Origin: a bacterium
Lineage (GTDB): Bacteria > ARS69
NCBI GenBank assembly: GCA_025774865.1
Contig: JALGZO010000042.1
Span: 1-14,933 of the forward strand
Direction of reading: 5' to 3'
Length of the DNA stretch: 14,933 nucleotides
Shown: positions 7,383-14,933 of the stretch, piece by piece
Layout: each line of letters begins with the position of its first letter
Numbering within the stretch: the stretch's first letter is position 1
Made by a program: the position numbers and the translations under genes
The notes under the pieces: model-generated
What the model was told of the DNA's origin: nothing
Databases searched by the model: none
Seen by the model: the letters and a program-made list of their open reading frames with translations, nothing else

Positions 7383-7431
7383 GCGGGAGGCCCCCGGCGC
7401 TCGGCGACGGCGCTGACGCGGAGGAACCGCC
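7383..7431. other. Convergent intergenic gap between metK and lptG
   Basis: These 49 GC-rich bases separate two converging genes. GGCGG at 7382-7386 can pair with CCGCC at 7427-7431, and a small GCGG-AGGAA-CCGC hairpin lies at 7418-7430, with a direct repeat CGGCGCT (first copy about 7395, second about 7409) inside. There is no T tract on either strand, so a classical Rho-independent terminator is not supported. Termination here may rely on Rho or on the structure alone. Confidence 0.3.
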
Positions 7432-8511
7432 TCACTTCCGGGTTTTCCAGAAGCCCAGCATTCCCAGGGCGACGAACACGAGGTTCGGCAGCCACGCCGC
7501 AATGATCGGGGGCAACGTCCCTTTGTAGCCGAAGGCCTTTCCGAACTCGAGCAGGACGTAGTAGACGAACCCGATCACGAGCGCGAGCCCGAAGCCGAGC
7601 GCGTGACCGCTCCGACGAATCGCTCCGGCCAACGGGGCCCCCAGCAAGATGACGATGAAGCAGGCGAACGGAAACGAGTAGCGCATGTGCTGGTCGACCC
7701 GAAGTCGGGTGACGTCGCCGCCCGACGCCCGGGTCCGACGCATGTGATCTCCGAGCTCTGCGAGCGTCATCTCGTCGGGCTTCTTCACGATCCGCAGGAA
7801 GTCCTGAGGCTCCTCCACGATTTCGGGGAACTGCCTCGCGTCGAACGGCTCCGCGTCCACCGCCCCGCCCTCACGAAAGTGCCGGATGAACCCGTCGCGA
7901 AACTCCCACCGGTCGTCCTGCCAGATCGCCGTTTCCGCGTCGATCCGGTGGACCAGAGTGCCGTCTGCGAACTGCTGCACCACGACGCCCTCCATCCGGC
8001 CGGCCTTCCCGTCGAAGCGGCGAATCAGGAAGAAGCGTCCCCCGGCCCCGAGATAATTGAGGTCGCGCCGCGAGGTGCCGAGAACCCGCGGTCGGCCCCG
8101 GATCACGTGATCGTAGATCTCCCTCGCCATGTTGTTGCCACGCGGGACGAGATCCACGCTGAAGGTCAGGCCGACGAGGCTCAGGAGGATCCCGGCCGCG
8201 AGCACCGGCCTGAGAATCCGGTAAAGGCTGATCCCGCTCGCGGTCATCGCGATCAACTCGTTCCTCCTCGCCATCCCCCCGAGCGAAAAGAGGACCCCGA
8301 TGAGCGTCGCCACCGGGAGAATGAGAATGAACTGATACGGGAGGGTGGCCAGGTAGTACTCGACCACCGCCCGGGGCTCGACGTCGTGATCGATGAACGT
8401 GTCGAGCCTCTCGAAGAGGTCGACCACGATCGCTACGGCGAGAAAGGCGACGGTCGCGCCCAGGAGCGGTGTCAGCAAGGACCGTACGAGGTACCGATCG
8501 AGAACGCTCAC
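7432..8511 (-). CDS. lptG: LPS export system permease LptG
   Basis: The 359-residue inner-membrane protein pairs with LptF and the LptB dimer to extract LPS. It has the LptF/LptG layout: N-terminal LDRYLVRSLL and a first membrane helix at about 12-31, two further helices (including YQFILILPVATLIGVLFSLG), a large periplasmic jelly-roll domain in the middle, and three C-terminal helices (for example SFPFACFIVILLGAPLAGAI). The family motif MARRNELIAMTASGIS in the cytoplasmic loop is well kept. The start is the GTG at 8511, which overlaps the lptF stop as GTGA (8508-8511); an upstream in-frame ATG at 8604 lies within lptF and would add 31 residues with no family match. It is assigned as LptG because it is shorter and second in the operon. 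Confidence 0.93.
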   Translation of the reverse strand: MSVLDRYLVRSLLTPLLGATVAFLAVAIVVDLFERLDTFIDHDVEPRAVVEYYLATLPYQFILILPVATLIGVLFSLGGMARRNELIAMTASGISLYRILRPVLAAGILLSLVGLTFSVDLVPRGNNMAREIYDHVIRGRPRVLGTSRRDLNYLGAGGRFFLIRRFDGKAGRMEGVVVQQFADGTLVHRIDAETAIWQDDRWEFRDGFIRHFREGGAVDAEPFDARQFPEIVEEPQDFLRIVKKPDEMTLAELGDHMRRTRASGGDVTRLRVDQHMRYSFPFACFIVILLGAPLAGAIRRSGHALGFGLALVIGFVYYVLLEFGKAFGYKGTLPPIIAAWLPNLVFVALGMLGFWKTRK

Positions 8512-9827
8512 GATGCCGTGCGTGCCCGGCGAAAGTGAAGCCCCCTGTCCCGCCGCAGGACCAGCAGGAGGCCGCACGCGCCCAGGACGAGGTTGATTCC
8601 CCACATTCCGAGCGCCGGGGACAGGAAACCGCGGTCTCCGAGCTTCTCACCCCCCAGGGAAGCCATGTAGTAGATGAGAAAGAAGAGGAAGGATACGAAG
8701 CCGCCCGCCCCGGCGCCTCCTCGCCGCATCTGGGCTCCGAGCGGGGCGCCCAGCAGCACGAACACCACGCAGGCGACCGGAAACGCGTATTTCTTGTGAA
8801 TTTCGACCCAGTAGCGGTTTATGTCCCTCTGCTTGCCGGCCGAGCGCCTCTCCGAGCTGCGCACCTTCCGTAATTGGACGCGGGCCCGGGACAGGAACTC
8901 GGCCGGCTTGAGGTCCTCGGGATCCGCCTCCAGGAGGGCCCGTACCTGACCCCGCAAATCGGCCATCGCCCGGCTGGCGTCGGCGACCAGGGAATCGGAG
9001 TACGCGGCCCTCTCGACCTCCAGGGCCCTCGTCAGAGCGAGCATCTCGGCCGCGGGAAGCTCCCGGTCGCCCCGGGTTCCCCCTTCCAGCCGCCGCTCCA
9101 GCTTCGTGCCGAGGTCGTCGAAAATGAGGTCGTGGGTCTCGAAGTTCAGCAGGAAGTAGCTCGATTGATCATCCTTGTCGACCTCGTGGATTTCGCCCTC
9201 GTGGAGGCGGATGACCAAGGAGTTGCCTCCGTCGCCCTGCAGAAGCTCACCCCACGGTGCGTGAATCGTCCGGGTGGCCTCTCGTGGGTCCAGGACGTAG
9301 ATCGTCACGTCGTGGATGATGCTGTTCTCGTCGTCGATCTCGTCGACGAGAATGCGGTAGCCGTCGAACTCGTCCATGAAGACACCTTCGCGAATGGCGA
9401 TCGTGGGGCGCGTCTTCTGGATGTCGGAACGGAGGATCTTGAGGCGGTGGTTGGCGTCGGGCAGGACGGCGTTGTTGTAGTAGAAGAGGCCGACGGTCAA
9501 TACGATGGAGGCAAGACCCACCGGCGCCACCACGCGTCCGAAGGAGATGCCCCCCGCGTGCATCGCGTCGAGCTCGGAGTCCTGGGAGAGACGGCCGAAC
9601 GCCATCACGACCGCCACGAGGACCGCCATGGGAAACGTCAACGCGAAGATCCACCCGAGAGAGAGGGCGAACATCTCCAGAATCGTCAGGAAATCGAGGT
9701 CTCGGGTGGCGAACAGATCGAGGAAGTCCACGAGGACCCGCATGACGAAAAAGAACGTGATGGTGGTGACGGCGAAGAAGAACGGGCCGACGTGTTTCCG
9801 GAGGATGTAGCGATCGAGTATCGTCAT
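8508..9827 (-). CDS. lptF: LPS export system permease LptF, with enlarged charged insert
   Basis: The 439-residue permease starts MTILDRYILRKHVGPFFF, the standard LptF/LptG N terminus. Membrane helices are predicted at about 14-39, 53-80, 98-122, 347-364, 376-394 and 402-425. The loop motif LSQDSELDAMHAGGISFGRV is diagnostic. A periplasmic jelly-roll domain fills about 123-250. Between it and helix 4 there is a charged, mostly helical stretch (about 250-343) that makes the protein some 70 residues longer than E. coli LptF (366). The ATG at 9827 follows a weak GGTGAG site; an upstream in-frame ATG at 9926 adds 33 non-conserved residues that run back into the promoter region and is rejected. 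lptF is first in the lptF-lptG operon, divergent from sprA. Confidence 0.93.
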   Translation of the reverse strand: MTILDRYILRKHVGPFFFAVTTITFFFVMRVLVDFLDLFATRDLDFLTILEMFALSLGWIFALTFPMAVLVAVVMAFGRLSQDSELDAMHAGGISFGRVVAPVGLASIVLTVGLFYYNNAVLPDANHRLKILRSDIQKTRPTIAIREGVFMDEFDGYRILVDEIDDENSIIHDVTIYVLDPREATRTIHAPWGELLQGDGGNSLVIRLHEGEIHEVDKDDQSSYFLLNFETHDLIFDDLGTKLERRLEGGTRGDRELPAAEMLALTRALEVERAAYSDSLVADASRAMADLRGQVRALLEADPEDLKPAEFLSRARVQLRKVRSSERRSAGKQRDINRYWVEIHKKYAFPVACVVFVLLGAPLGAQMRRGGAGAGGFVSFLFFLIYYMASLGGEKLGDRGFLSPALGMWGINLVLGACGLLLVLRRDRGLHFRRARTAS

Positions 9828-9996
9828 TCGCTCACCGACGGGGTCGCCGAGGCCGGGCGGGATCCTAGCCGAGCCCACCCACGGGGGCAAGCAGCCGGAG
9901 TGGAGCCTTTCTTGACAGTGAAACAAGTGCCGGCTTAAGTTGTTTCAATTATTGACCTTCGAGCGTTGCCCCCGACGGCCCCTCCTACGAGACGTG
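9828..9996. promoter_or_regulatory. Divergent lptF/sprA intergenic region
   Basis: This 169-base gap must hold promoters for lptF (minus) and sprA (plus). On the plus strand a perfect -35 TTGACA lies at 9912-9917. Seventeen bases later comes TTAAGT (9935-9940), a poor -10. On the minus strand TTGAAA (9948 down to 9943) could serve as a -35 for lptF. Bases 9915-9955 are strikingly A/T-rich for this window. The sprA start lacks an obvious Shine-Dalgarno and instead has CCTCC at 9981-9985. Confidence 0.5.
9919..9947. repeat. Perfect 8-bp inverted repeat, candidate operator
   Basis: TGAAACAA at 9919-9926 is the exact reverse complement of TTGTTTCA at 9940-9947. The arms are separated by 13 bases and lie 21 bp apart centre to centre, that is two DNA turns on one face. 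The repeat begins just after the TTGACA box and covers the likely -10 region. This is the geometry expected for a dimeric repressor site, though a hairpin in an RNA leader is possible. The regulator is unknown. Confidence 0.45.
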
Positions 9997-12900
9997 ATGG
10001 GCAAGCAAGACGCGTCCGCCAGAAGGTGGGGCCGGGCCCCGGTCTGCCTGCTCCTGTGGTCGCTGATTCTCCTGACCGCGGCTTCTGCCCGCGCCGAGTT
10101 CCGGAATCCGCGCCTCGTGGGCGATCCGCACTGGTTCCCGGAGCATCTGCGCGGCCCGTCGGGTCTCGTCAGTCTCGTTCCCCGACCCGAGGGACGGCTT
10201 TCCGGCTTCGAGGCCAGGGTCCGCGAGGAGATCGAGGTGGACCGGACCGCCGGCGTCGTGAGGGTTCGCCGCACCTACGGACCGCATGAGATCGCGCCGG
10301 AGTGGGTGGGGGACATCCGAGTTGCCACCACCGCGGCGGCCCGCCGGGCGGCGCACGACGAATGGCGCAAGGTGATCCGGGATCGCACGCTTCGACCCCC
10401 GCAGGCGGCCGGGAGCGCCATCACGATCGATCTCCCGGTCACCTTTCCCGACGCGGTAGCGGACGTCATCGGGCAGGGCGCCCGACTCAATCTCACTGGC
10501 TCCGAGCGCATCACTTTCTCCGGCACGTCCACGCGCATCGAGGGCGGTCCGACCTTCGAGTCCGGCAACCCGTCCGCATTTCCCGACCTCGACATGCGGC
10601 AGCAGCTCCGGGTCAACCTCGACGGGACGATCGGCGAGAAAATCCACGTGCTCGTCAACCACGACAGCGAGGTCGACACCGATTTCGAGAACAAGATCAA
10701 GCTCCGTTACGACGGAGACGAGGACGAGGTCGTCCAGAAGATCGAGATGGGGAACACCGATCTTTCGCTGCCCGGCGCCGAGTTTCTGAGCTTCAGAAAG
10801 TCGCAGCAGGGCCTGTTCGGAGCGAAGGCCGAGGCCAGGATGGGCGACCTGGACCTGACGGTGATCGCGTCGAAGCAGGAGGGGGAAACCTCCTCCCAGA
10901 CGTTCGTGGGAAGGGCGACGCAGGAAGAAAGGACGATCTGGGACACGGACGTCATTCGGCGCAAGTACTACTTCTCCGAGCACCCGGAGAGCTTGGTCGT
11001 CGCCCCGCGAGACAGCCTCGCCAACATCTACGAGTCCTTCGAGCTGTTTCTCGACGATCGAGACAAGACCACGGATACGGGCGACGGCGCGGTGCCGGGC
11101 GTCGCGTTCATGTTCGCCGAGGACATCTCCAATCCGGCGGGTGGAAGCATCGCCGGCAAGTTCCACCGTCTGCGGATCAACGAGGACTACAGCTTCGATT
11201 TCCGGACGGGGGCGCTCACGCTCGAGCGAACTCTGCCCACGAACCAGATCCTCGGCATGGCGGCGGTCCGGATCACCGGGGACTCCCTGGGAAGCGCGGC
11301 CGCGGACCTCGACACGTTGCGGCTGCAGATCCTCGGGCCCCCGGAGCAGGAGCTGTACGACGACGCCAAGGGGTTCGCCCCGGCGCGCGTCCTCGAGCTG
11401 AAAAACGTCTACTTTCTCGGCGCCCGGGACATCCAACCCGAGACGTTCGAACTCGTCATCCGGCGGGAGGGGTCCGCGGCAGGGCAGCAGGACGAAGAGG
11501 GCCAACTCGACGAGAACGACAAGCTCACTCCCTTCGTGCAGATCATGGGACTCGACCACCGGGGGATCCGAACCGACCCGGTCCCGGACCTCCTCGTCGA
11601 ACCGGAGTTCATCGACTACGAGGACGGCACGATCGTCTTTCCGAACATCACGCCGTTCTCGCCCGACTCGTCTCGCGTCAATGTGATCGCAAGCCCGGAA
11701 TCAGTCGCGACCGGGCGCTCGCCGGGGATCGTCGCCGCGGAGAAGGAAGGTCCCCCGCTCCTCGAGCACAACCCGGGGATCTACACGAAGGAGCCGGCGC
11801 TCGCAATTCGCGACCGCAAGTACAAGATCGAAGTCCGATACACGACGCCGTCGCCGTCCTACCGTCTCAACCGGTTCAACATCCTGGAGGGATCCGAGCG
11901 CGTCCAGCTCAACGGTCGTCTGCTCACGCGCGGAGTGGACTACGACATCGACTACGAATTCGGATTGCTCACATTCACGACCCCGGACGCGAGTCTGCCC
12001 GACGCGGAGATCCAGGTCGACTTCGACTTCGTACCGCTCTTCGGGCAGGCGAAGGAGTCGCTCCTCGGTGCGTCGGGACGGTACAGCATCAATCCGCGAA
12101 CCTGGCTGGCGTCGTCGTGGCTCTTCTTCTCCCGGGCGACTCCCGAGGAGCGCCCGAGGCTCGGCCAGGAGCCGTCCCGAATCCTGGTTGGAAACCTGTA
12201 CGGGCAGTGGATCTCCAATTCGAGGTTGATGACGAATCTCGTCAACACGCTACCGCTCGTGCGAAGCGAGGCGCAGTCGGAGATGCAGATCCAAGGAGAA
12301 GTGGCTGTCTCGCTGCCGAACCCGAACACCAAGGGCGAGATCTACATCGATGACATGGAGGGAATCGAGGACAGCCGCGAGCTCTCCATCACTCGCGGCG
12401 TCTGGGTCCCGGCCTCCGAGCCGGTGGGGCCCGCGCCGCTCGGCCTCGACCACGAGCTCGAACGACCGCTTCCGATGAACTGGTACAACCCGCCGCAGGT
12501 CGTGCGGCGCCGCGACGTCTTTGAACAGCTGGCGGAAACGCAGGAGGGCCAGGAGTTCATCCAGGTTCTGGAGTTCAACGTCAAAGAGAACGAAGCAACG
12601 GTGGATTCCACCAGGTGGATGGGGATCATGAGGAATCTGTCGACGACCGGAGAGGACTTCTCGGAGAAGAAATTCCTGGAGATCTGGGTCAACGACTTCT
12701 GGGACCCGGTCCCAGGTCCCGATCCCCCTCGCCCGAACACGGGCGCGAGGATGATCTTCGACATGGGAGAGATCAATGAGGACTACTACGTCGAGACGAG
12801 CTCGCCCAACCCGCAGAAGGGCCGCGGATTCCTGGATACCGAAGACGTCGATCCGGAGGACGGCGAGCTCACCGCGAGCCAGGAGGACTTCGGGCTCGAC

Positions 12901-14933
12901 AACGTGAAGGCCGTCGACTCGGTTCCACCGGCGGCGGGCGACGACGGGACCGACGACTTCGAGTTCCAGGACCAGGTGCCGCTCGATTACTCGCGAATCA
13001 ACGGCACCGAGGGGAATCGGCGTCTCGACACGGAGGATCTCGATCGAGACGACTTCCTCGACGTAGACAACGTCTACTCCTCCTACGTGTTCGATTTGTC
13101 CGCGGGGCTCAACGACCCGGACGCGTGGGTGGTGGCCGACAACTCGAACGGCTGGCGACGCTTCCAGATCCCCCTCGACGCCGACGAACAGGTCGGGGGC
13201 GTGCCCCGCCGCCGATCCGTCAAGTACGTGCGCCTCTGGTTCGACGGCGTGTCACCCGACTCCGGCGCGAAGTACCAGATCGCATCGGTGAAGATCGTGG
13301 GCTCGTCGTGGCTGGAGGAGTCGATCCGTGAGAACGCCACGGGATTGGCAGTGCCGGAGGGGACGGATGCGGGTGTGTTCCTGGTCGACGTGAAGAACAA
13401 CAAGGACGACACGGACTACTTCTCGCCCCCGATCCCCCTCAAGCAGGACCGCAACAACGAGGTGGAGCGGGAGCAGTCGCTCGTGCTGCTCTACCAGGGT
13501 ATCCGCTCGGACGGGTTCTCCGTGAGTCCGGGCGACTCCTCCGTCGGACGGACCGGTCGCGCGTACAAGGAGATCTTCGATGCGGGACAGGGCGTGAGCA
13601 ACGACTGGACGGAATACGAGACACTCGATTTCTTTGTCCGGGACGGCACCGGCTCCGGTACCGGTCCCTCCGAAGGGACCTTCTTCTTCCGATTCGGCCC
13701 CGACACGACGAACTTCTACGAGTTCTCGTCGCGTCCCACCGACAACTGGCGCGAGATCTCCATCGATCTCGATGAATTGACTTCGATGAAGCTCGAGGCT
13801 CGGCAGGACACGGTCCAGGTCGAGGGCGTGTTCGTGGACTATCGCTCGAAGGTCGTCAACGGGGACACCCTGGCCGTGTACGGCGCGCCCTCGCTCGCCC
13901 GGGTCAGAAGGATGACGCTCGGCGTGACGGGGGACGACCCCATGCTCTCGGAGATTGCGGGCGAGATCTGGGTGAACGAGATCCGGCTGCGAGCGGTGAG
14001 GAAAGAGATCGGGTACGCCGCTCGGGTTACCGGAAACGCACGGTTCGCGGACTTTCTGACACTGGACGGAGGGGTGCGCAAGATCGACTCGGAGTTTCGA
14101 CGGATCGAGGGGGCGCGAAGAGACAACGATGAATTCTCATGGGACGCCCGCGGCGACCTGAAGTTGAACAAGTTCGTCGACGGACTCGGCATCGTACTGC
14201 CGATCTCCGGGGACTACTCCCATGACGAACGAACCCCCCGGCTCGCACCGAACTCCGATATCGTGCTCGAGTCGGAGGAGGACAAGGCGGCCGCGCGCAC
14301 GGTCAGTACTTCCCGTTCCGTGTCCTCGCGCTTTGCCAAGACGCGACCGTCGAGGAGCGCCTGGCTCCGCTACTCCGTCGATTTGCTGAATCTCAGCGTC
14401 ACGCACAGCAACGCGGACAGTCGGGGTCCGACGGCGCTCTCGGAGACGATCACTACCTCGGGCCAATCCACGTACAATCTCGCCCCCGCGCGTCCCCGCA
14501 CGCTCGGACTTCTCGGCGGATTCCGACTGGGCTACTTCCCGACGTTCCGCCTGGGAATGGGGGGAACCACGACGGATCGTCGCACCGCCGATGTTCGCGA
14601 GGACCAAGAGGGGACGCAGGTCGTCTTGCCACGCGACCCGGTCAGGACGCGAAACCTGACGAGCACGCTCGGCGTGCAATGGGAGCCCCTCCAGTCGAAC
14701 ACGTTCACCAGCACCTTCAACTTCAACAAGCAGCAGGATTTCGACCTCCACAAAGAGCTGCCGCTCTGGGAGAGCTTCAAGCGCGGGGGGACGGAGCTCC
14801 GCCGCGACCACAACACGCGCCTGAGCTACCGCCCCCAGAAGTGGGTGCGATGGTTGGGGCCGGTCCTGACCTACGAGACGAGCTACAACGAAGATCAGAG
14901 TCCCGTCGCCCAGGCGCCGGACACGCCCCGGAA
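9997..14933 (+). CDS. sprA: SprA-like type IX secretion outer-membrane translocon protein, N-terminal 1645 codons (truncated by window end)
   Basis: The frame is open to the end of the window; full SprA proteins are about 2,300-2,500 residues. In type IX secretion SprA forms a very large outer-membrane beta-barrel that exports folded cargo. A signal peptide is clear: basic residues 9-13, hydrophobic 15-31, likely cleavage after ARA at 33. Family marks follow in order. The first is an N-terminal block with DFENKIKLRYDGDEDEVVQK (229-248) and MGN near 251. Next are repeats of the DY-D-G-L type, including LNGRLLTRGVDYDIDYEFG (638-656) and FIDYEDGTIVF. Then come EIYIDDMEGIED (781-792) and two Asp-rich DTED repeats at 947 and 1011. 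The last 400 residues look like beta-barrel strands. ATG 9997 is chosen; GTG 9994 is adjacent and in frame. There is no good ribosome site. Confidence 0.87.
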   Translation, partial: MGKQDASARRWGRAPVCLLLWSLILLTAASARAEFRNPRLVGDPHWFPEHLRGPSGLVSLVPRPEGRLSGFEARVREEIEVDRTAGVVRVRRTYGPHEIAPEWVGDIRVATTAAARRAAHDEWRKVIRDRTLRPPQAAGSAITIDLPVTFPDAVADVIGQGARLNLTGSERITFSGTSTRIEGGPTFESGNPSAFPDLDMRQQLRVNLDGTIGEKIHVLVNHDSEVDTDFENKIKLRYDGDEDEVVQKIEMGNTDLSLPGAEFLSFRKSQQGLFGAKAEARMGDLDLTVIASKQEGETSSQTFVGRATQEERTIWDTDVIRRKYYFSEHPESLVVAPRDSLANIYESFELFLDDRDKTTDTGDGAVPGVAFMFAEDISNPAGGSIAGKFHRLRINEDYSFDFRTGALTLERTLPTNQILGMAAVRITGDSLGSAAADLDTLRLQILGPPEQELYDDAKGFAPARVLELKNVYFLGARDIQPETFELVIRREGSAAGQQDEEGQLDENDKLTPFVQIMGLDHRGIRTDPVPDLLVEPEFIDYEDGTIVFPNITPFSPDSSRVNVIASPESVATGRSPGIVAAEKEGPPLLEHNPGIYTKEPALAIRDRKYKIEVRYTTPSPSYRLNRFNILEGSERVQLNGRLLTRGVDYDIDYEFGLLTFTTPDASLPDAEIQVDFDFVPLFGQAKESLLGASGRYSINPRTWLASSWLFFSRATPEERPRLGQEPSRILVGNLYGQWISNSRLMTNLVNTLPLVRSEAQSEMQIQGEVAVSLPNPNTKGEIYIDDMEGIEDSRELSITRGVWVPASEPVGPAPLGLDHELERPLPMNWYNPPQVVRRRDVFEQLAETQEGQEFIQVLEFNVKENEATVDSTRWMGIMRNLSTTGEDFSEKKFLEIWVNDFWDPVPGPDPPRPNTGARMIFDMGEINEDYYVETSSPNPQKGRGFLDTEDVDPEDGELTASQEDFGLDNVKAVDSVPPAAGDDGTDDFEFQDQVPLDYSRINGTEGNRRLDTEDLDRDDFLDVDNVYSSYVFDLSAGLNDPDAWVVADNSNGWRRFQIPLDADEQVGGVPRRRSVKYVRLWFDGVSPDSGAKYQIASVKIVGSSWLEESIRENATGLAVPEGTDAGVFLVDVKNNKDDTDYFSPPIPLKQDRNNEVEREQSLVLLYQGIRSDGFSVSPGDSSVGRTGRAYKEIFDAGQGVSNDWTEYETLDFFVRDGTGSGTGPSEGTFFFRFGPDTTNFYEFSSRPTDNWREISIDLDELTSMKLEARQDTVQVEGVFVDYRSKVVNGDTLAVYGAPSLARVRRMTLGVTGDDPMLSEIAGEIWVNEIRLRAVRKEIGYAARVTGNARFADFLTLDGGVRKIDSEFRRIEGARRDNDEFSWDARGDLKLNKFVDGLGIVLPISGDYSHDERTPRLAPNSDIVLESEEDKAAARTVSTSRSVSSRFAKTRPSRSAWLRYSVDLLNLSVTHSNADSRGPTALSETITTSGQSTYNLAPARPRTLGLLGGFRLGYFPTFRLGMGGTTTDRRTADVREDQEGTQVVLPRDPVRTRNLTSTLGVQWEPLQSNTFTSTFNFNKQQDFDLHKELPLWESFKRGGTELRRDHNTRLSYRPQKWVRWLGPVLTYETSYNEDQSPVAQAPDTPR

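Noticed and set aside
8874-9938. Plus-strand open frame (354 codons) opposite lptF, and a similar one at 7603-8538 opposite lptG.
   Set aside because: Composition (Val, Asp, Arg, Glu, His) is that of antisense shadows; the minus-strand frames encode clear LptF and LptG membrane proteins.
9985-11559. Minus-strand open frame (524 codons) opposite sprA.
   Set aside because: Arg/Leu/Asp-rich antisense shadow with no recognisable motif; it also spans the sprA promoter and start.
10302-12353. Long plus-strand open frame (683 codons) inside the sprA region.
   Set aside because: It is in another frame of sprA, rich in Arg, Gly and Pro as expected of shadow frames in GC-rich DNA. The sprA frame itself matches family motifs continuously.

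Overview
The window looks like a chromosomal segment of a GC-rich, gene-dense, diderm (LPS-making) bacterium. It encodes lipid A/LPS export genes (a lipid A acyltransferase tail, LptC, LptB, LptF, LptG), sigma-54 and an HPr/HPr-kinase pair. It also carries the first two thirds of a SprA-like gene, the giant outer-membrane translocon protein of the type IX secretion system. SprA points to the FCB superphylum. The high GC, frequent GTG starts and clear Shine-Dalgarno sites argue against ordinary Bacteroidetes and fit a GC-rich FCB lineage such as Eisenbacteria, Gemmatimonadota or Latescibacteria. That placement is inference.

Layout. Positions 1-5978 (+) are one tightly packed array: lipid A acyltransferase (C-terminal end only), lptC, lptB, rpoN, long-form hpf, hprK, ptsH (HPr), and a bifunctional phosphoglucose/phosphomannose isomerase. 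Three junctions are 4-base stop/start overlaps, and the other gaps are about 15-25 bases. This resembles the widespread lptCAB-rpoN-hpf-ptsN-rapZ-ptsH locus. Here, however, lptA, ptsN and rapZ are absent, hprK is inserted, and a sugar-phosphate isomerase is coupled to ptsH. Positions 5979-6212 form a 234-base non-coding leader with several inverted repeats, followed by metK (S-adenosylmethionine synthetase). A 49-base gap separates metK from the convergent lptF-lptG operon on the minus strand. LptB, LptF, LptG and LptC together are the inner-membrane LPS extractor, so that machine is encoded on both sides of metK.

Positions 9828-9996 are a divergent intergenic region between lptF (-) and sprA (+). 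It contains a TTGACA box and a perfect 8-bp inverted repeat whose arms are 21 bp apart centre to centre, in a small AT-rich island: a candidate shared operator. The sprA reading frame is open from 9997 to the end of the window (1645 codons) and is truncated there.

No tRNA, rRNA, CRISPR array, insertion sequence or phage gene was seen. Every gene has a recognisable family, so I did not find a wholly unknown protein system. The best candidates for something new are the metK leader RNA, the lptF/sprA operator, the altered HPr active site with its rewired locus, and the family-atypical insertions in RpoN and LptF.
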